A stretch of DNA of 19,271 nucleotides from Riemerella anatipestifer_E (GTDB lineage: Bacteria > Bacteroidota > Bacteroidia > Flavobacteriales > Weeksellaceae). Positions 1 to 8,079 of this stretch are shown here, in pieces (position 1 is the first letter of the stretch; each line of letters opens with the position of its first letter). Location: contig NZ_LEKU01000024.1 of assembly GCF_009932355.1 (NCBI RefSeq), forward strand, positions 1 to 19,271, read 5' to 3'. Position numbers and translations under genes: made by a program. The notes under the pieces were generated by a model, which was not told the DNA's origin, did not search any database, and saw nothing but the letters and a program-made list of their open reading frames with translations.

Positions 1-134
<134 letters not shown>

Positions 135-144
135 AAAACTGGGA

Positions 145-176
145 CAAATGTAGGCTCTTTTTTTTAAATATACAAA
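145..176 (-). promoter_or_regulatory. Bacteroidota promoter of the left phase-variable gene
   Basis: On the minus strand, TTTG (176-173), a 20-base spacer and TACATTTG (152-145) match the Bacteroidota consensus of TTTG and TAnnTTTG. The -7 box ends 10 bases before the ATG at 134. The right-hand paralogue has exactly the same 20-base spacer and 10-base distance, so the whole promoter-start unit is conserved between the two loci. Confidence 0.7.
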
Positions 177-240
177 CTTTGGGGCTAGGCTTACATTTCT
201 TTCTTCTTGATATATCTAAAATGTACTACAACTTATAGAG

Positions 241-732
241 TTATCTTACACTTATTTTCATAATATAATCGTCCATCACAAACCCCTCTCCTACCTCTAA
301 CACCACTTCTTGCTCTACCCCAAACCCTTGGCTTTTATAAAAATTAAACGATGGATTTCTCTTATTAACATTTAGCATGATAACTGTATTCTTGTGGCTT
401 TTCACTTCATTTTTTAAAAAGTCTATTGCTTCCTTTCCTAACCCTTTTCCTTTAGCTTCCGCTAAAAGATAAAGCCTGTGTAATTTAGTGGTTTGAGGTT
501 CATAGCCTATTTCAAATCCCATAAATCCTACTTCTACACCATCGTTCAACATCAGATAATAATGATAATTAGGATTCTCAAAATGTTGGTTTATCTCTTC
601 ATCGGAGTACATCATTCCCAACATATAATTTATCTGCTCTTGCGAGATAATTCCTATATAATGGCTATTCCACGATTGTTTTGCAAGATTTTGTATCAAT
701 GGTATATCCTCTCTTTGGGCTTTTCTAATCAT
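241..732 (-). CDS. GNAT-family N-acetyltransferase
   Basis: A 163-residue protein of typical GNAT size, expected to transfer an acetyl group from acetyl-CoA to an unidentified amine. Motif A lies at about residues 84-103, with the pyrophosphate-binding loop KGKGLG after the LHRLYLL strand. The later GNAT motif, NPSFNFYKSQGF, is at about 126-137. There is no signal peptide or membrane segment, so it should be cytosolic. The ATG is preceded by a good promoter (754-788) at a normal distance, which supports the chosen start. It is transcribed alone, divergently from the threonine dehydrogenase gene and in the same direction as the phase-variable gene to its left. I see no terminator between its stop and that gene's promoter. 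The substrate cannot be told from the sequence. Confidence 0.88.
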   Translation of the reverse strand: MIRKAQREDIPLIQNLAKQSWNSHYIGIISQEQINYMLGMMYSDEEINQHFENPNYHYYLMLNDGVEVGFMGFEIGYEPQTTKLHRLYLLAEAKGKGLGKEAIDFLKNEVKSHKNTVIMLNVNKRNPSFNFYKSQGFGVEQEVVLEVGEGFVMDDYIMKISVR

Positions 733-753
733 TTTATAGCTTTAATTTGGATA

Positions 754-788
754 CAAATCTAGTCAATAAATTAAAATTTCTAACCAAA
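754..788 (-). promoter_or_regulatory. Promoter of the GNAT gene
   Basis: On the minus strand, TTTG (788-785), a 23-base spacer and TAGATTTG (761-754) fit the Bacteroidota promoter. The -7 box ends 21 bases before the ATG at 732. Confidence 0.55.
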
Positions 789-792
789 AACA

Positions 793-824
793 TTTCCAAA
801 AAATAGGTGTATTTAGTACCTTTG
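793..824 (+). promoter_or_regulatory. Promoter of the threonine dehydrogenase gene
   Basis: A degenerate -33 box TTTC (793-796), a 20-base spacer and a perfect -7 box TACCTTTG (817-824). The box ends only five bases before the ATG at 830. The transcript would therefore be leaderless or nearly so, or translation starts at the in-frame ATG at 848. Confidence 0.6.
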
Positions 825-829
825 TAAAA

Positions 830-1813
830 ATGAAATCGGAACAAACTATGGAAGGTAAAAATGAAAAAATACTCATCACAGGAGCTTTAGGGCAAATCGG
901 TACCGAACTTACAGCAAAGTTAGTAGAAATCTACGGTAAAAATAATGTTATTGCTTCTGGAATTGATAAATGGAGAGAAGGCATTACTACTGCTGGACAC
1001 TACGAAAGAATAGATGTAACGAACTTTAAACTATTGGAAGATTTTATCAAAGAAAATAAAATCACTACGGTTTATCACTTAGCTTCTCTCTTATCTGGAA
1101 CTTCAGAGAAACAACCACTTTTTGCTTGGAAACTCAATCTAGAACCACTACTCCATCTATGCGAATTAGCAAAAGAAGGCTATTTGAAAAAGATATTCTG
1201 GCCAAGCTCCATTGCCGTATTTGGTAAAGGCATTCCAAAGCACAATGTTGGGCAAGATGTGGTGCTTAACCCTACCACCGTATATGGTATTTCTAAAATG
1301 GCTGGAGAAAAATGGTGTGAATACTACCACGATAAATACGGTGTAGATGTGCGTAGTATAAGATACCCAGGTCTTATTTCTTGGAAAGCTCCTGCAGGTG
1401 GAGGTACTACCGATTATGCCGTGGAAATTTTCTATGAAGCGGTAGAAAAAGGCGAGTATCAATGTTTTATTTCAGAAAATACAGCTATGCCTATGCTCTA
1501 TATGGACGATGCTATAAACGCCACCATAAAACTAATGCAAGAACCTGCAGAGAACATCAGTGTTTGGGGTTCTTATAATCTAGGAGGTATGTCTTTTACA
1601 CCCGCAGAACTTGCAAATGAAATTAAAAAGATAATGCCTGATTTCAAAATCTCTTATCAACCCGATTTCAGACAAAGCATCGCCGATTCTTGGCCTGCTT
1701 CTATAGACGATAGCAAAGCCAAAGAAGATTGGGGACTTTCCTATGAGTTTGACATCAAAATGATGACCGAAGAAATGATAAAAAATCTGAAAGTTAAGCT
1801 AGGGAAAAGTTAA
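830..1813 (+). CDS. L-threonine 3-dehydrogenase, short-chain (SDR) type
   Basis: NAD-dependent enzyme of the extended SDR superfamily, 327 residues. It is closest in character to the epimerase-like threonine dehydrogenases of flavobacteria, which oxidise L-threonine to 2-amino-3-ketobutyrate. The nucleotide-binding loop GALGQIG is at 18-24 and the catalytic YGISK (Tyr152, Lys156) follows PTTV, with the preceding Ser pair at 126-127. GGGTTDYAVEIFYEA (190-204) and MPMLYMDDA are, as I recall, characteristic of this family and separate it from sugar-nucleotide epimerases. It is unrelated in fold to the zinc-dependent E. coli Tdh. The start is uncertain: the -7 box lies five bases upstream of the first ATG, so Met7 (848) may be the real start, which would remove a non-conserved extension. 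It ends at a strong bidirectional terminator. Confidence 0.85.
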   Translation: MKSEQTMEGKNEKILITGALGQIGTELTAKLVEIYGKNNVIASGIDKWREGITTAGHYERIDVTNFKLLEDFIKENKITTVYHLASLLSGTSEKQPLFAWKLNLEPLLHLCELAKEGYLKKIFWPSSIAVFGKGIPKHNVGQDVVLNPTTVYGISKMAGEKWCEYYHDKYGVDVRSIRYPGLISWKAPAGGGTTDYAVEIFYEAVEKGEYQCFISENTAMPMLYMDDAINATIKLMQEPAENISVWGSYNLGGMSFTPAELANEIKKIMPDFKISYQPDFRQSIADSWPASIDDSKAKEDWGLSYEFDIKMMTEEMIKNLKVKLGKS

Positions 1814-1834
1814 CTACTGAAGAATCTAAATACA

Positions 1835-1865
1835 AAATAGTCCTAATTTATTATTAGGACTATTT
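1835..1865. terminator. Bidirectional intrinsic terminator
   Basis: A 13-bp perfect stem (AAATAGTCCTAAT at 1835-1847, its complement at 1853-1865) with a 5-base loop and T/A runs on both sides. It lies between the convergent threonine dehydrogenase and histidine kinase genes and can serve both. Confidence 0.9.
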
Positions 1866-1870
1866 TTTTA

Positions 1871-3037
1871 TCAAGTTTCAAAGATTTCTATCCTAAAAAC
1901 ACTTCCTTTACCAATCTCTGTATGGGCAACTTTTATATCGCCTTTATGGTAATCTTTAATCACTCTTTTAGATAGAGATAATCCTAATCCCCAACCTCTC
2001 TTCTTAGTAGAATATCCTGGGTTAAAAACATTTCTTACTTGTTTTGCAGACATACCACAACCTGTATCTTGTATATCTATAATGATTTTTTTATTTTTTT
2101 GATACAATTTCAATTCTAATTTACCGTCACCTTTCATCGCATCTACCGCATTTTTAATAAGATTTTCTATGACCCAACTCATCAGAATACGATTGTGAGG
2201 TATCAGCACTTCCTTAGATGGTAAAACTATATTAAATTCCACTTTCTTAGAAATACGAGTTTTAAGATAATCATAATTTTGCTGTAGAGTTTCATTTAGG
2301 TTAAAATCGTTAAGCTCTGGGACTGAACCTACCTTAGAAAAACGCTCTGATATTGTGGTAAGCCTATGTATATCCTTTTCTATCTCCTGTACTCCAACGC
2401 TGTTTTCATGCTCCATTCTTAGAATTTCTATCCAACCTATCATAGAGGAAAGCGGCGTTCCTATTTGATGTGCCGTCTCCTTAGCCAATCCTGCCCAAAG
2501 ATAGCCTTCGTCTGTTTTTTTTACGATTTTAAAAAACCAATAGGCAAACAACAGATACAATAAAATGAAAAAACCAAGCAATGCAGGATAGTATCTAAGG
2601 TTATTCATCAAATCCGAATTATCAAAATAAAGATACTGTATATTACCTTCCGAAATTTGCAACTCAAAAGGTGGATATCCTTCTTTCATTTCCTCTAAGC
2701 GAACCTTAAGAGCCTTTGGATTGTCTTTAATTTTATCAGGAATATTTTTGATAAATTCCTTAATTGGTTCTCCTTGGTGATTAGTTACAATAATTGGGAT
2801 ATTATCATTAGTGGTAATAATTTCCTGAACCAACTCCAACATCCTTACATCTCCCTGATTTTCATCTTGTAAAAATCTCATAGCTTTGGCAAAAACTGCC
2901 ATATTAGCCGTTTCTTTCTGCCTTAAATCTCTCACAATAACCACAGAGTAAATAATAAGAGCAAATACAACAGAACTAAATAGCAGGAAAACGACTAAAA
3001 AATTGACTTTAGAGAATATGTTTCTGTTTTTTTTCAT
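1871..3037 (-). CDS. Membrane-bound sensor histidine kinase, no adjacent response regulator
   Basis: Positions below are numbered from the ATG at 3037 (388 residues); an upstream in-frame TTG at 3049 would add only four. Transmembrane segments lie near 12-34 and 152-170 and enclose a sensor region of about 115 residues with no domain I recognise. The dimerisation/phosphoacceptor box AHQIGTP (His190) is followed by the ATP-binding N box ENLIKNAVDAM (Asn296), G1 box DTGCGM and G2 box GWGLGLSLSKR. All catalytic elements are present, so it should be active. There is no HAMP domain and no receiver-domain gene in the window, so its partner is elsewhere. It begins 12 bases after the stop of the penicillin-binding protein gene and is probably co-transcribed with it, which hints at a cell-envelope signal. 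The signal itself is unknown. Confidence 0.88.
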   Translation of the reverse strand: MKKNRNIFSKVNFLVVFLLFSSVVFALIIYSVVIVRDLRQKETANMAVFAKAMRFLQDENQGDVRMLELVQEIITTNDNIPIIVTNHQGEPIKEFIKNIPDKIKDNPKALKVRLEEMKEGYPPFELQISEGNIQYLYFDNSDLMNNLRYYPALLGFFILLYLLFAYWFFKIVKKTDEGYLWAGLAKETAHQIGTPLSSMIGWIEILRMEHENSVGVQEIEKDIHRLTTISERFSKVGSVPELNDFNLNETLQQNYDYLKTRISKKVEFNIVLPSKEVLIPHNRILMSWVIENLIKNAVDAMKGDGKLELKLYQKNKKIIIDIQDTGCGMSAKQVRNVFNPGYSTKKRGWGLGLSLSKRVIKDYHKGDIKVAHTEIGKGSVFRIEIFET

Positions 3038-3049
3038 CAGGTACAACAA

Positions 3050-4456
3050 TTACTTAAGATTATTAAGTATCGAAAACAGTTCGTTATTGATGCCATCTCC
3101 ATCATAATTATTCACGATAATAGAAAAAACATACTTTTTACCATTTTTAGAAGTATGATAACCTGTATAACCCTTAGCATCTTTTATTGTACCGCTTTTC
3201 ATTTTCATATCATTATAAATAGGCAATGCATTATAAAACTCATTAAACCAAGGTTGCTTTTGAGCCCAAAGTAAAGCCTGAACTTCTGCCCTAGCCGAAG
3301 CATAGTTCTGAGGCGACAATCCACTACCGTCTGTAAAGTTAATCATCGCAGGATGAATGCCTTTAGGTTTCCAAAAGTTTTTCAGCACCGAAACACCACT
3401 AGAAAAACTAGAATCATTATTTTGCTCTTTTCCTAGAGTTTTAATAAAGGTTTCTCCGTAAAGATTAACACTTTTTCTCAAAAACCAATAGACTATTTTA
3501 CTCAACTCAGGAGATTCATATTCAAAAAAAGGCTTCCCTGTAACAGACGGAACAGACTTCCCATCTAGAAGTAATTGTCTGCCCGTTATAATTTCTCCAG
3601 AAAACTCAATTCCTTTATATTTAATACAACTAACCACTTCTGCCCCTAACTGAACTGGCGGATTAGGCGTTGCTCCAGAAATTTTAGTTGTTTTTTGAGC
3701 AGGAAGCGTTCCGTTAATACTCGCCACCGAACTGTATGGAGCGGTATAAATTAAACTTTTATCTCCTGAATTTGAAGCCGCTGAAGTTAACTCATTAAAC
3801 CATTTTACTTGTACCAAAGGATAAGAAAAAGACTTAATTTTTGTAGGCTTTCCAATAGAAGCTCCTCCCTCAATATCTATATCAAACTGGTTTTCTCTCC
3901 AATTAACGCCCCAAACTCCAGCACCATAATAATTACCTATATCGTTCCAAGCCCAACCTCCTGGTGTCGTTTGAAAGTCAAAATAAGTATCATCTATAAT
4001 TAAATTACCTTCCACCTTCTTGATACCTTGATTTTTTAAAGCTGTATAAAATTTTTCTAGAAAATCTTCGGGTTTATAACCGTCATATCTCCAGCTTCCA
4101 AGAGTAGGATCTCCATTGGAAGTAATGTAAATGTTTCCCTTTAAAACACTCCTTTCTAAAACACCATCATAAACGGCTTTAGTCTTATATTTATAATCTT
4201 TCCCTAAAAGCTCCAAAGCTGTGGCAGCGGTAAATATCTTCTGTGTACTAGCCGTAGAAAGCCCCTTATTTCCTTGATATTCATAGATGAAATTCCCATT
4301 TTCATCAGCTACATAAAAAGACATATTAGCAGCATACATTTTAGGAGAATTTAAAAATGCTTTAGTTACTTTATCTAGCTTATCCTTAATGCTTTGAGCT
4401 ACCCCTAAAGAATAAAAAAGTGTTAATATAAAAATCAAAAATTTAGTCATCTTCAT
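3050..4456 (-). CDS. dacB: D-alanyl-D-alanine carboxypeptidase/endopeptidase (penicillin-binding protein 4 family)
   Basis: A secreted serine peptidase of class C penicillin-binding protein type (peptidase S13 family), 468 residues, trimming or cutting peptide cross-links in peptidoglycan. An N-terminal signal peptide ends near residue 20 (GVA/QS). All three penicillin-binding motifs are visible: STQK at 70-73 with Ser70 as nucleophile, SVN at 329-331, and KSGT at 420-423. The conserved DGSGLS is at 376-381. The long insert between the first and second motifs is usual for this family. No transmembrane anchor follows the signal, so it should be periplasmic. It is the first gene of a two-gene unit with the histidine kinase, under a promoter at 4470-4477. 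An in-frame ATG two codons in could also be the start. Confidence 0.9.
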   Translation of the reverse strand: MKMTKFLIFILTLFYSLGVAQSIKDKLDKVTKAFLNSPKMYAANMSFYVADENGNFIYEYQGNKGLSTASTQKIFTAATALELLGKDYKYKTKAVYDGVLERSVLKGNIYITSNGDPTLGSWRYDGYKPEDFLEKFYTALKNQGIKKVEGNLIIDDTYFDFQTTPGGWAWNDIGNYYGAGVWGVNWRENQFDIDIEGGASIGKPTKIKSFSYPLVQVKWFNELTSAASNSGDKSLIYTAPYSSVASINGTLPAQKTTKISGATPNPPVQLGAEVVSCIKYKGIEFSGEIITGRQLLLDGKSVPSVTGKPFFEYESPELSKIVYWFLRKSVNLYGETFIKTLGKEQNNDSSFSSGVSVLKNFWKPKGIHPAMINFTDGSGLSPQNYASARAEVQALLWAQKQPWFNEFYNALPIYNDMKMKSGTIKDAKGYTGYHTSKNGKKYVFSIIVNNYDGDGINNELFSILNNLK

Positions 4457-4469
4457 ATTTTGTGTTTTT

Positions 4470-4477
4470 CAAAGATA
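4470..4477 (-). promoter_or_regulatory. -7 promoter box of the dacB-kinase unit
   Basis: TATCTTTG on the minus strand, ending 13 bases before the ATG at 4456, matches TAnnTTTG. I find no TTTG at the normal distance upstream, so the -33 half is weak or absent. Confidence 0.45.
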
Positions 4478-4550
4478 ATCATTTTAAAAATTACTTTATT
4501 TTTCCAAAAGTTCAACCTACAAAACCATTTTTTTAATATTCAAAAGCTAA

Positions 4551-4567
4551 TTGGCACAATTTTTACT
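4551..4567 (+). promoter_or_regulatory. Possible sigma-54 promoter of the lipoprotein operon
   Basis: TTGGCAC, five bases, TTACT. This matches the -24/-12 pattern TTGGCAC-N5-TTGCW except for one base in the -12 dinucleotide (AC instead of GC). It would place a transcript start near 4578, about 18 bases before the ATG at 4596. No TAnnTTTG box is present upstream of this operon, unlike most others here. Confidence 0.35.
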
Positions 4568-4595
4568 GCTTAACAGAATATAAAATAATATAATA

Positions 4596-5087
4596 ATGAA
4601 AAAACTACTTTTTACTGGACTTATAGGAGCTTTATCTTTATCTGCATGCTCCACAGTACAGAAAGGTCAAGAAGCTCAAAATCAGCGTTCAGACTTTATG
4701 AAACTTAAAGGAACTTGGGAAGTTGCAAGTGTTAATTACGATAAAAACTATAAAATTAAACCTTTTGATGAAGGTGTAGATGCTAAATGTTTTTTGGGAA
4801 GTACTTGGTCTTTAGTACCTAATAATTGGACTGGAAGCTACACTCTTAGTGGAAATAATGGTTGCCCAGCAATATCTCAGCCTATCAAATTTGAAGTGGT
4901 AAATGGAAATCAGTTTCAATTTAAAAAAATACACTCTGGAGAAAAAGCTAAACAAAATATTTCTGGGTATGTATTAGAATTTCAAAACCAAACAGATAAC
5001 TCATTTACATTAGTTCAGAATGTTCCATTCGAAGGTAACTATATAAAAGTGTATTATGAATTTCAAAAAGTAAATCAATCTAAATAA
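4596..5087 (+). CDS. Lipocalin-like lipoprotein
   Basis: A 163-residue lipoprotein. A short signal sequence ends in the lipobox LSAC with Cys18 as the lipidated residue. The mature part contains a GTWEVASV strand (about 39-46) followed by alternating beta strands and a Cys pair (CFLGSTW and NNGCP). This resembles the short lipocalin-like domains common in Bacteroidota lipoproteins, where the GTW motif opens the barrel. The ligand is unknown. It is the first gene of a two-gene operon, with the OmpA-family lipoprotein starting eight bases after its stop, so both probably reside at the outer membrane. The assignment to a lipocalin-like fold is from pattern only. Confidence 0.75.
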   Translation: MKKLLFTGLIGALSLSACSTVQKGQEAQNQRSDFMKLKGTWEVASVNYDKNYKIKPFDEGVDAKCFLGSTWSLVPNNWTGSYTLSGNNGCPAISQPIKFEVVNGNQFQFKKIHSGEKAKQNISGYVLEFQNQTDNSFTLVQNVPFEGNYIKVYYEFQKVNQSK

Positions 5088-5095
5088 ACTATAAA

Positions 5096-5788
5096 ATGAA
5101 AATATTTAATAAAACCAATGTAGCAGCATTATTTTTATCAGGGAGTTTGCTACTTACAAGTTGCGAATCTGTTCAAAATGCTAATAATCAACAAAAAGGA
5201 ACGGCTATAGGTGCTGCAGCTGGAGCAGTTATAGGTGGTATACTAGGTAATAATATAGGTAATGGCAGAAATGCTCCTGCTGGTGCTGTTTTAGGCGGTA
5301 TCATTGGAGGTGTTGCAGGTAATGTTATCGGTAGCAAAATGGACAAACAAGCCAAAGAAATTAAAGAAGCCTTACCTGGTGCGGAAGTAGAAAGAGTAAA
5401 TGAAGGTATTAAAATTACCCTTAATGAAAATACGGTTAATTTCGGATTTGATTCTGCTAACCTTACTTCTGTAGCTAAAAACAATTTGGATAAATTAGCC
5501 CAAGTGCTTAAGAATAATCCTGATACCAACATCAATGTTTACGGACACACAGACAGTAGAGGTGCTGATGATTATAACTTAAGACTTTCTGAAAGAAGAG
5601 CTAATGCAGTAGTAAGCTATCTTTCTTCTCTTGGTATAGCATCTAGTAGAATGATTGCTAAAGGTGTAGGAGAAGCAGAACCTATCGCTAGTAATGATAC
5701 AGACGAAGGAAGAGCAAAAAATAGACGAGTAGAGTTCGCTATCACTGCTAACGAAAATATGATAAAAGAGGCTCAAAAAGGGAACTAA
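5096..5788 (+). CDS. OmpA-family peptidoglycan-binding lipoprotein with glycine zipper
   Basis: A 230-residue outer-membrane lipoprotein. The lipobox LTSC puts the lipid on Cys23. Residues about 35-80 form a glycine-zipper stretch (GAAAGAVIGGILG and GAVLGGIIGGVAG), a helix-packing membrane segment seen in YiaD-like proteins. The OmpA C-terminal domain follows: FGFDSANLT (116-124), YGHTDSRGADDYN, LSERRANAV, and NRRVEFAI at the end. Asp153 and Arg168 sit where the family binds diaminopimelate in peptidoglycan. It probably tethers the outer membrane to the wall. It shares an operon with the lipocalin-like gene and ends at a clear terminator. Confidence 0.92.
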   Translation: MKIFNKTNVAALFLSGSLLLTSCESVQNANNQQKGTAIGAAAGAVIGGILGNNIGNGRNAPAGAVLGGIIGGVAGNVIGSKMDKQAKEIKEALPGAEVERVNEGIKITLNENTVNFGFDSANLTSVAKNNLDKLAQVLKNNPDTNINVYGHTDSRGADDYNLRLSERRANAVVSYLSSLGIASSRMIAKGVGEAEPIASNDTDEGRAKNRRVEFAITANENMIKEAQKGN

Positions 5789-5808
5789 TCCAAGTTCTAT
5801 ATAAAATC

Positions 5809-5832
5809 AAAACCGCATTTAATTGCGGTTTT
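5809..5832 (+). terminator. Intrinsic terminator of the lipoprotein operon
   Basis: AAAACCGCA (5809-5817) pairs with TGCGGTTTT (5824-5832) around a 6-base loop and is followed by a T-rich run. The promoter of the next gene starts inside this hairpin. Confidence 0.88.
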
Positions 5833-5853
5833 TTTATTTTATGGTTATCTTTG
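5822..5853 (+). promoter_or_regulatory. Promoter of the UbiA-DprE1-like operon
   Basis: A weak -33 box ATTG (5822-5825), a 20-base spacer and a perfect -7 box TATCTTTG (5846-5853). The box ends 16 bases before the ATG at 5870. This rules out the upstream in-frame TTG at 5858 as a likely start, because it would lie at the transcript start. Confidence 0.6.
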
Positions 5854-5869
5854 TGCTTTGCAAAAACTT

Positions 5870-6760
5870 ATGAAGAAATATTTGAAGCTACTTAGAGTAG
5901 AGCAATGGGTAAAAAATCTTTTTATATTCGTTCCTCTCCTATTTTCAGGTAAAATACTTGAGGTTGATTTATTTTATCTTAGTTTTTTTGCGTTTCTTAT
6001 TTTTTCACTTACTGCAAGTAGTATCTATATCATCAACGATTATATGGATATAGATTCTGACAGACAGCACCCTGAGAAAAAAAACAGACCTCTAGCCAGT
6101 GGAGCAATTTCAAAAACCACTGCACAAATACTTTTTGGTGGACTTGTTTTATCAATATTGGGTGGTTTATGGATAGGACTTTCGGTATTTAATATTGGTA
6201 ATATATGGAAGTTTGGAAGTATAATTTTATTCTATTTCGTAATGAATTTGGCGTATACCTTCAAACTCAAACATATTGCTATTTTAGACATTACTATCAT
6301 TGCAATTGGTTTTGTACTTAGAGTATTAGCAGGAGGCTATATTACAGGACTTATCATTACTCAGTGGGCGATTTTACTCACTTTTGTGCTTGCTTTAGTT
6401 CTTGCGATTGGGAAAAGAAGAGGCGAATTAGTAAATGCTCAACTAACAGGTAAAACTAGAAAAGCATTAGACGGCTATAATATTCAGTTTGCAGATATTG
6501 CACTTTCTATTAGCTGTGCTTTGGCCATCGTTTGTTATCTTATGTTTACTTTATCTCCAGAAGTACAGGCTAGGTTTCATCCTAGAGTTTTCTATACGGT
6601 GGTTTTTGTCTTGTTTGCGTTTTTAAGATATTTACAGCAAACTCTAGTCTATAATCGAACTGAATCTCCAACAAAAATAGTCTATAAAGACAGATACATA
6701 CAAATTACATTGGTATTATGGATTGTTGTTTTTCTTTACCAAATTTACGCTAAACAATAA
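5870..6760 (+). CDS. UbiA-family prenyltransferase, probably polyprenyl-phosphate phosphoribosyltransferase-like
   Basis: Integral membrane protein of about 296 residues with many hydrophobic segments. The Asp-rich prenyl-diphosphate/metal motif NDYMDIDSD is at 56-64, followed by RPLASG. The start MKKYLKLLRVEQWVKNLF fits the mycobacterial decaprenyl-phosphate phosphoribosyltransferase branch of UbiA (Rv3806c type) better than the quinone branches. The next gene is a DprE1-like oxidase, which in mycobacteria acts on the product of this branch; the two ORFs overlap by one base (TAATG). I infer that together they make a polyprenyl-phosphate pentose donor for envelope glycans. A stand-alone quinone or haem prenyltransferase is less likely given this neighbour. 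The ATG at 5870 was chosen from promoter position. Confidence 0.8.
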   Translation: MKKYLKLLRVEQWVKNLFIFVPLLFSGKILEVDLFYLSFFAFLIFSLTASSIYIINDYMDIDSDRQHPEKKNRPLASGAISKTTAQILFGGLVLSILGGLWIGLSVFNIGNIWKFGSIILFYFVMNLAYTFKLKHIAILDITIIAIGFVLRVLAGGYITGLIITQWAILLTFVLALVLAIGKRRGELVNAQLTGKTRKALDGYNIQFADIALSISCALAIVCYLMFTLSPEVQARFHPRVFYTVVFVLFAFLRYLQQTLVYNRTESPTKIVYKDRYIQITLVLWIVVFLYQIYAKQ

Positions 6761-8067
6761 TGAAAAATCATATACAAAAAGTCTCTAATTGGGGGAATTT
6801 CCCCATTGTTGAAAAGGAAATAGTTACGGAAGACAATCTTGAAAAAATTAAAGATTTTGTTAAAAGTCGTTCCGAAGTCATCGCTAGAGGAAATGGCCGA
6901 TGTTATGGAGACGCTTCTTTAGGTGAACATATCTTCTCAACCAAAAGATTGAACAAATTTATTAGTTTTGATAGACTTAACGGAATTATTGAGTGCGAAG
7001 CAGGTGTTCTTCTTTCTGATGTTTTAGAAGTTATTGTACCACAAGGTTACTTTTTGTATGTAACTCCCGGAACTAAATATATTAGCATTGGAGGAGCCAT
7101 AGCTTCTGATGTACACGGCAAAAACCATCATTCAGAAGGTTGTTTTTCAGAATATGTTTTAGAATTTAAACTACTGAATGCCAACGCTCAAATAATCACC
7201 TGCTCTAGAACTGAGAACGCAGACCTATTTTGGGCAACCATTGGCGGAATGGGACTTACAGGTATTATTTTATCTGCAAAATTTCAGCTTAAAAATATAG
7301 ATACGGCTTATATCCGACAAGAAAGCATCAAAGCAAAAAACCTAGATGAAATCTTTCAACTCTTTGAAGAAAGTGAAGATTGTACTTACACCGTAGCATG
7401 GATAGACTGTTTACAGAAAGGAGAGAATATTGGTAAATCTATACTTATGAGAGGAGAACACGCTATAAAAGGCGAACTTCCTTCTAAATTAGCAAAAAAC
7501 CCTTTAGCTCTAAAACCTAAATTAAAGCCAAGTGTTCCTTTTTACTTTCCAAATTTTGTTCTCAATCAGTGGACTGTAAAAATCTTCAATTGGCTTTATT
7601 ACAAAAAACAGTCTAAAAAAATCGTCAAAAATATCATTGATTATGAAACCTTTTTCTACCCTTTAGATGTCATCAATGATTGGAATAAAATCTATGGTAA
7701 AAACGGTTTTATACAATACCAAATGGTAATCCCAAAAGACAAAGGCAAAGAAGGTATGGAGCGAATTTTAAAAACCATTGCTCATAGTGGTAATGGCTCT
7801 TTTTTAGCGGTACTAAAGTTATTTGGGAAGAATAATCCAGAGGCATACAACTCCTTCCCTTTTGAAGGTTATACGCTTGCACTAGATTTTAAAGTGAATA
7901 AAAAGCTCAAAAAACTCGTTGAGGATTTAGACCAAATTGTATTGGATTTAGGTGGTAGAATTTACCTTACCAAAGATAGTATGAGCAATCCTCAACTGAC
8001 TAACTATCTCAAAAATGTAGATAATCATAAATTTAGGTCTTTACAAAGAAAAAGAATTACGAATTAA
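6760..8067 (+). CDS. FAD-dependent oxidase, DprE1-like (decaprenylphosphoryl-ribose 2'-oxidase family)
   Basis: 435 residues of the vanillyl-alcohol-oxidase-type FAD fold. The FAD-binding region shows RGNGRCYGD (43-51), PGTKYISIGGAIASDVHGKNHH (103-124, split: PGTKYISIGG then AIASDVHGKNHH) and FWATIGGMGLTGII (157-170). This is very close to mycobacterial DprE1 as I recall it, including the His of HGKNHH (His119) and the Lys of TKDS (Lys405). The enzyme should oxidise the 2'-hydroxyl of a polyprenyl-phosphoryl ribose; a separate reductase (DprE2) finishes the epimerisation to arabinose, and none is visible here. Where DprE1 has the benzothiazinone-reactive Cys387, this protein appears to have Ala374 (GYTLALDF). 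Its start overlaps the UbiA stop by one base, so translation is probably coupled. The DprE1 comparison is from memory. Confidence 0.85.
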   Translation: MKNHIQKVSNWGNFPIVEKEIVTEDNLEKIKDFVKSRSEVIARGNGRCYGDASLGEHIFSTKRLNKFISFDRLNGIIECEAGVLLSDVLEVIVPQGYFLYVTPGTKYISIGGAIASDVHGKNHHSEGCFSEYVLEFKLLNANAQIITCSRTENADLFWATIGGMGLTGIILSAKFQLKNIDTAYIRQESIKAKNLDEIFQLFEESEDCTYTVAWIDCLQKGENIGKSILMRGEHAIKGELPSKLAKNPLALKPKLKPSVPFYFPNFVLNQWTVKIFNWLYYKKQSKKIVKNIIDYETFFYPLDVINDWNKIYGKNGFIQYQMVIPKDKGKEGMERILKTIAHSGNGSFLAVLKLFGKNNPEAYNSFPFEGYTLALDFKVNKKLKKLVEDLDQIVLDLGGRIYLTKDSMSNPQLTNYLKNVDNHKFRSLQRKRITN

Positions 8068-8079
8068 AATCTTACTAAA

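Noticed and set aside
493..762. Plus-strand frame opposite the GNAT gene
   Set aside because: No recognisable domain; it is a shadow of the GNAT gene, which has intact motifs and its own promoter.
5188..5535. Minus-strand frame rich in Ala, Pro and Leu opposite the OmpA-family gene
   Set aside because: It mirrors the Gly/Ala-rich zipper on the other strand; it has no promoter and no family likeness, while the plus-strand gene has clear motifs.
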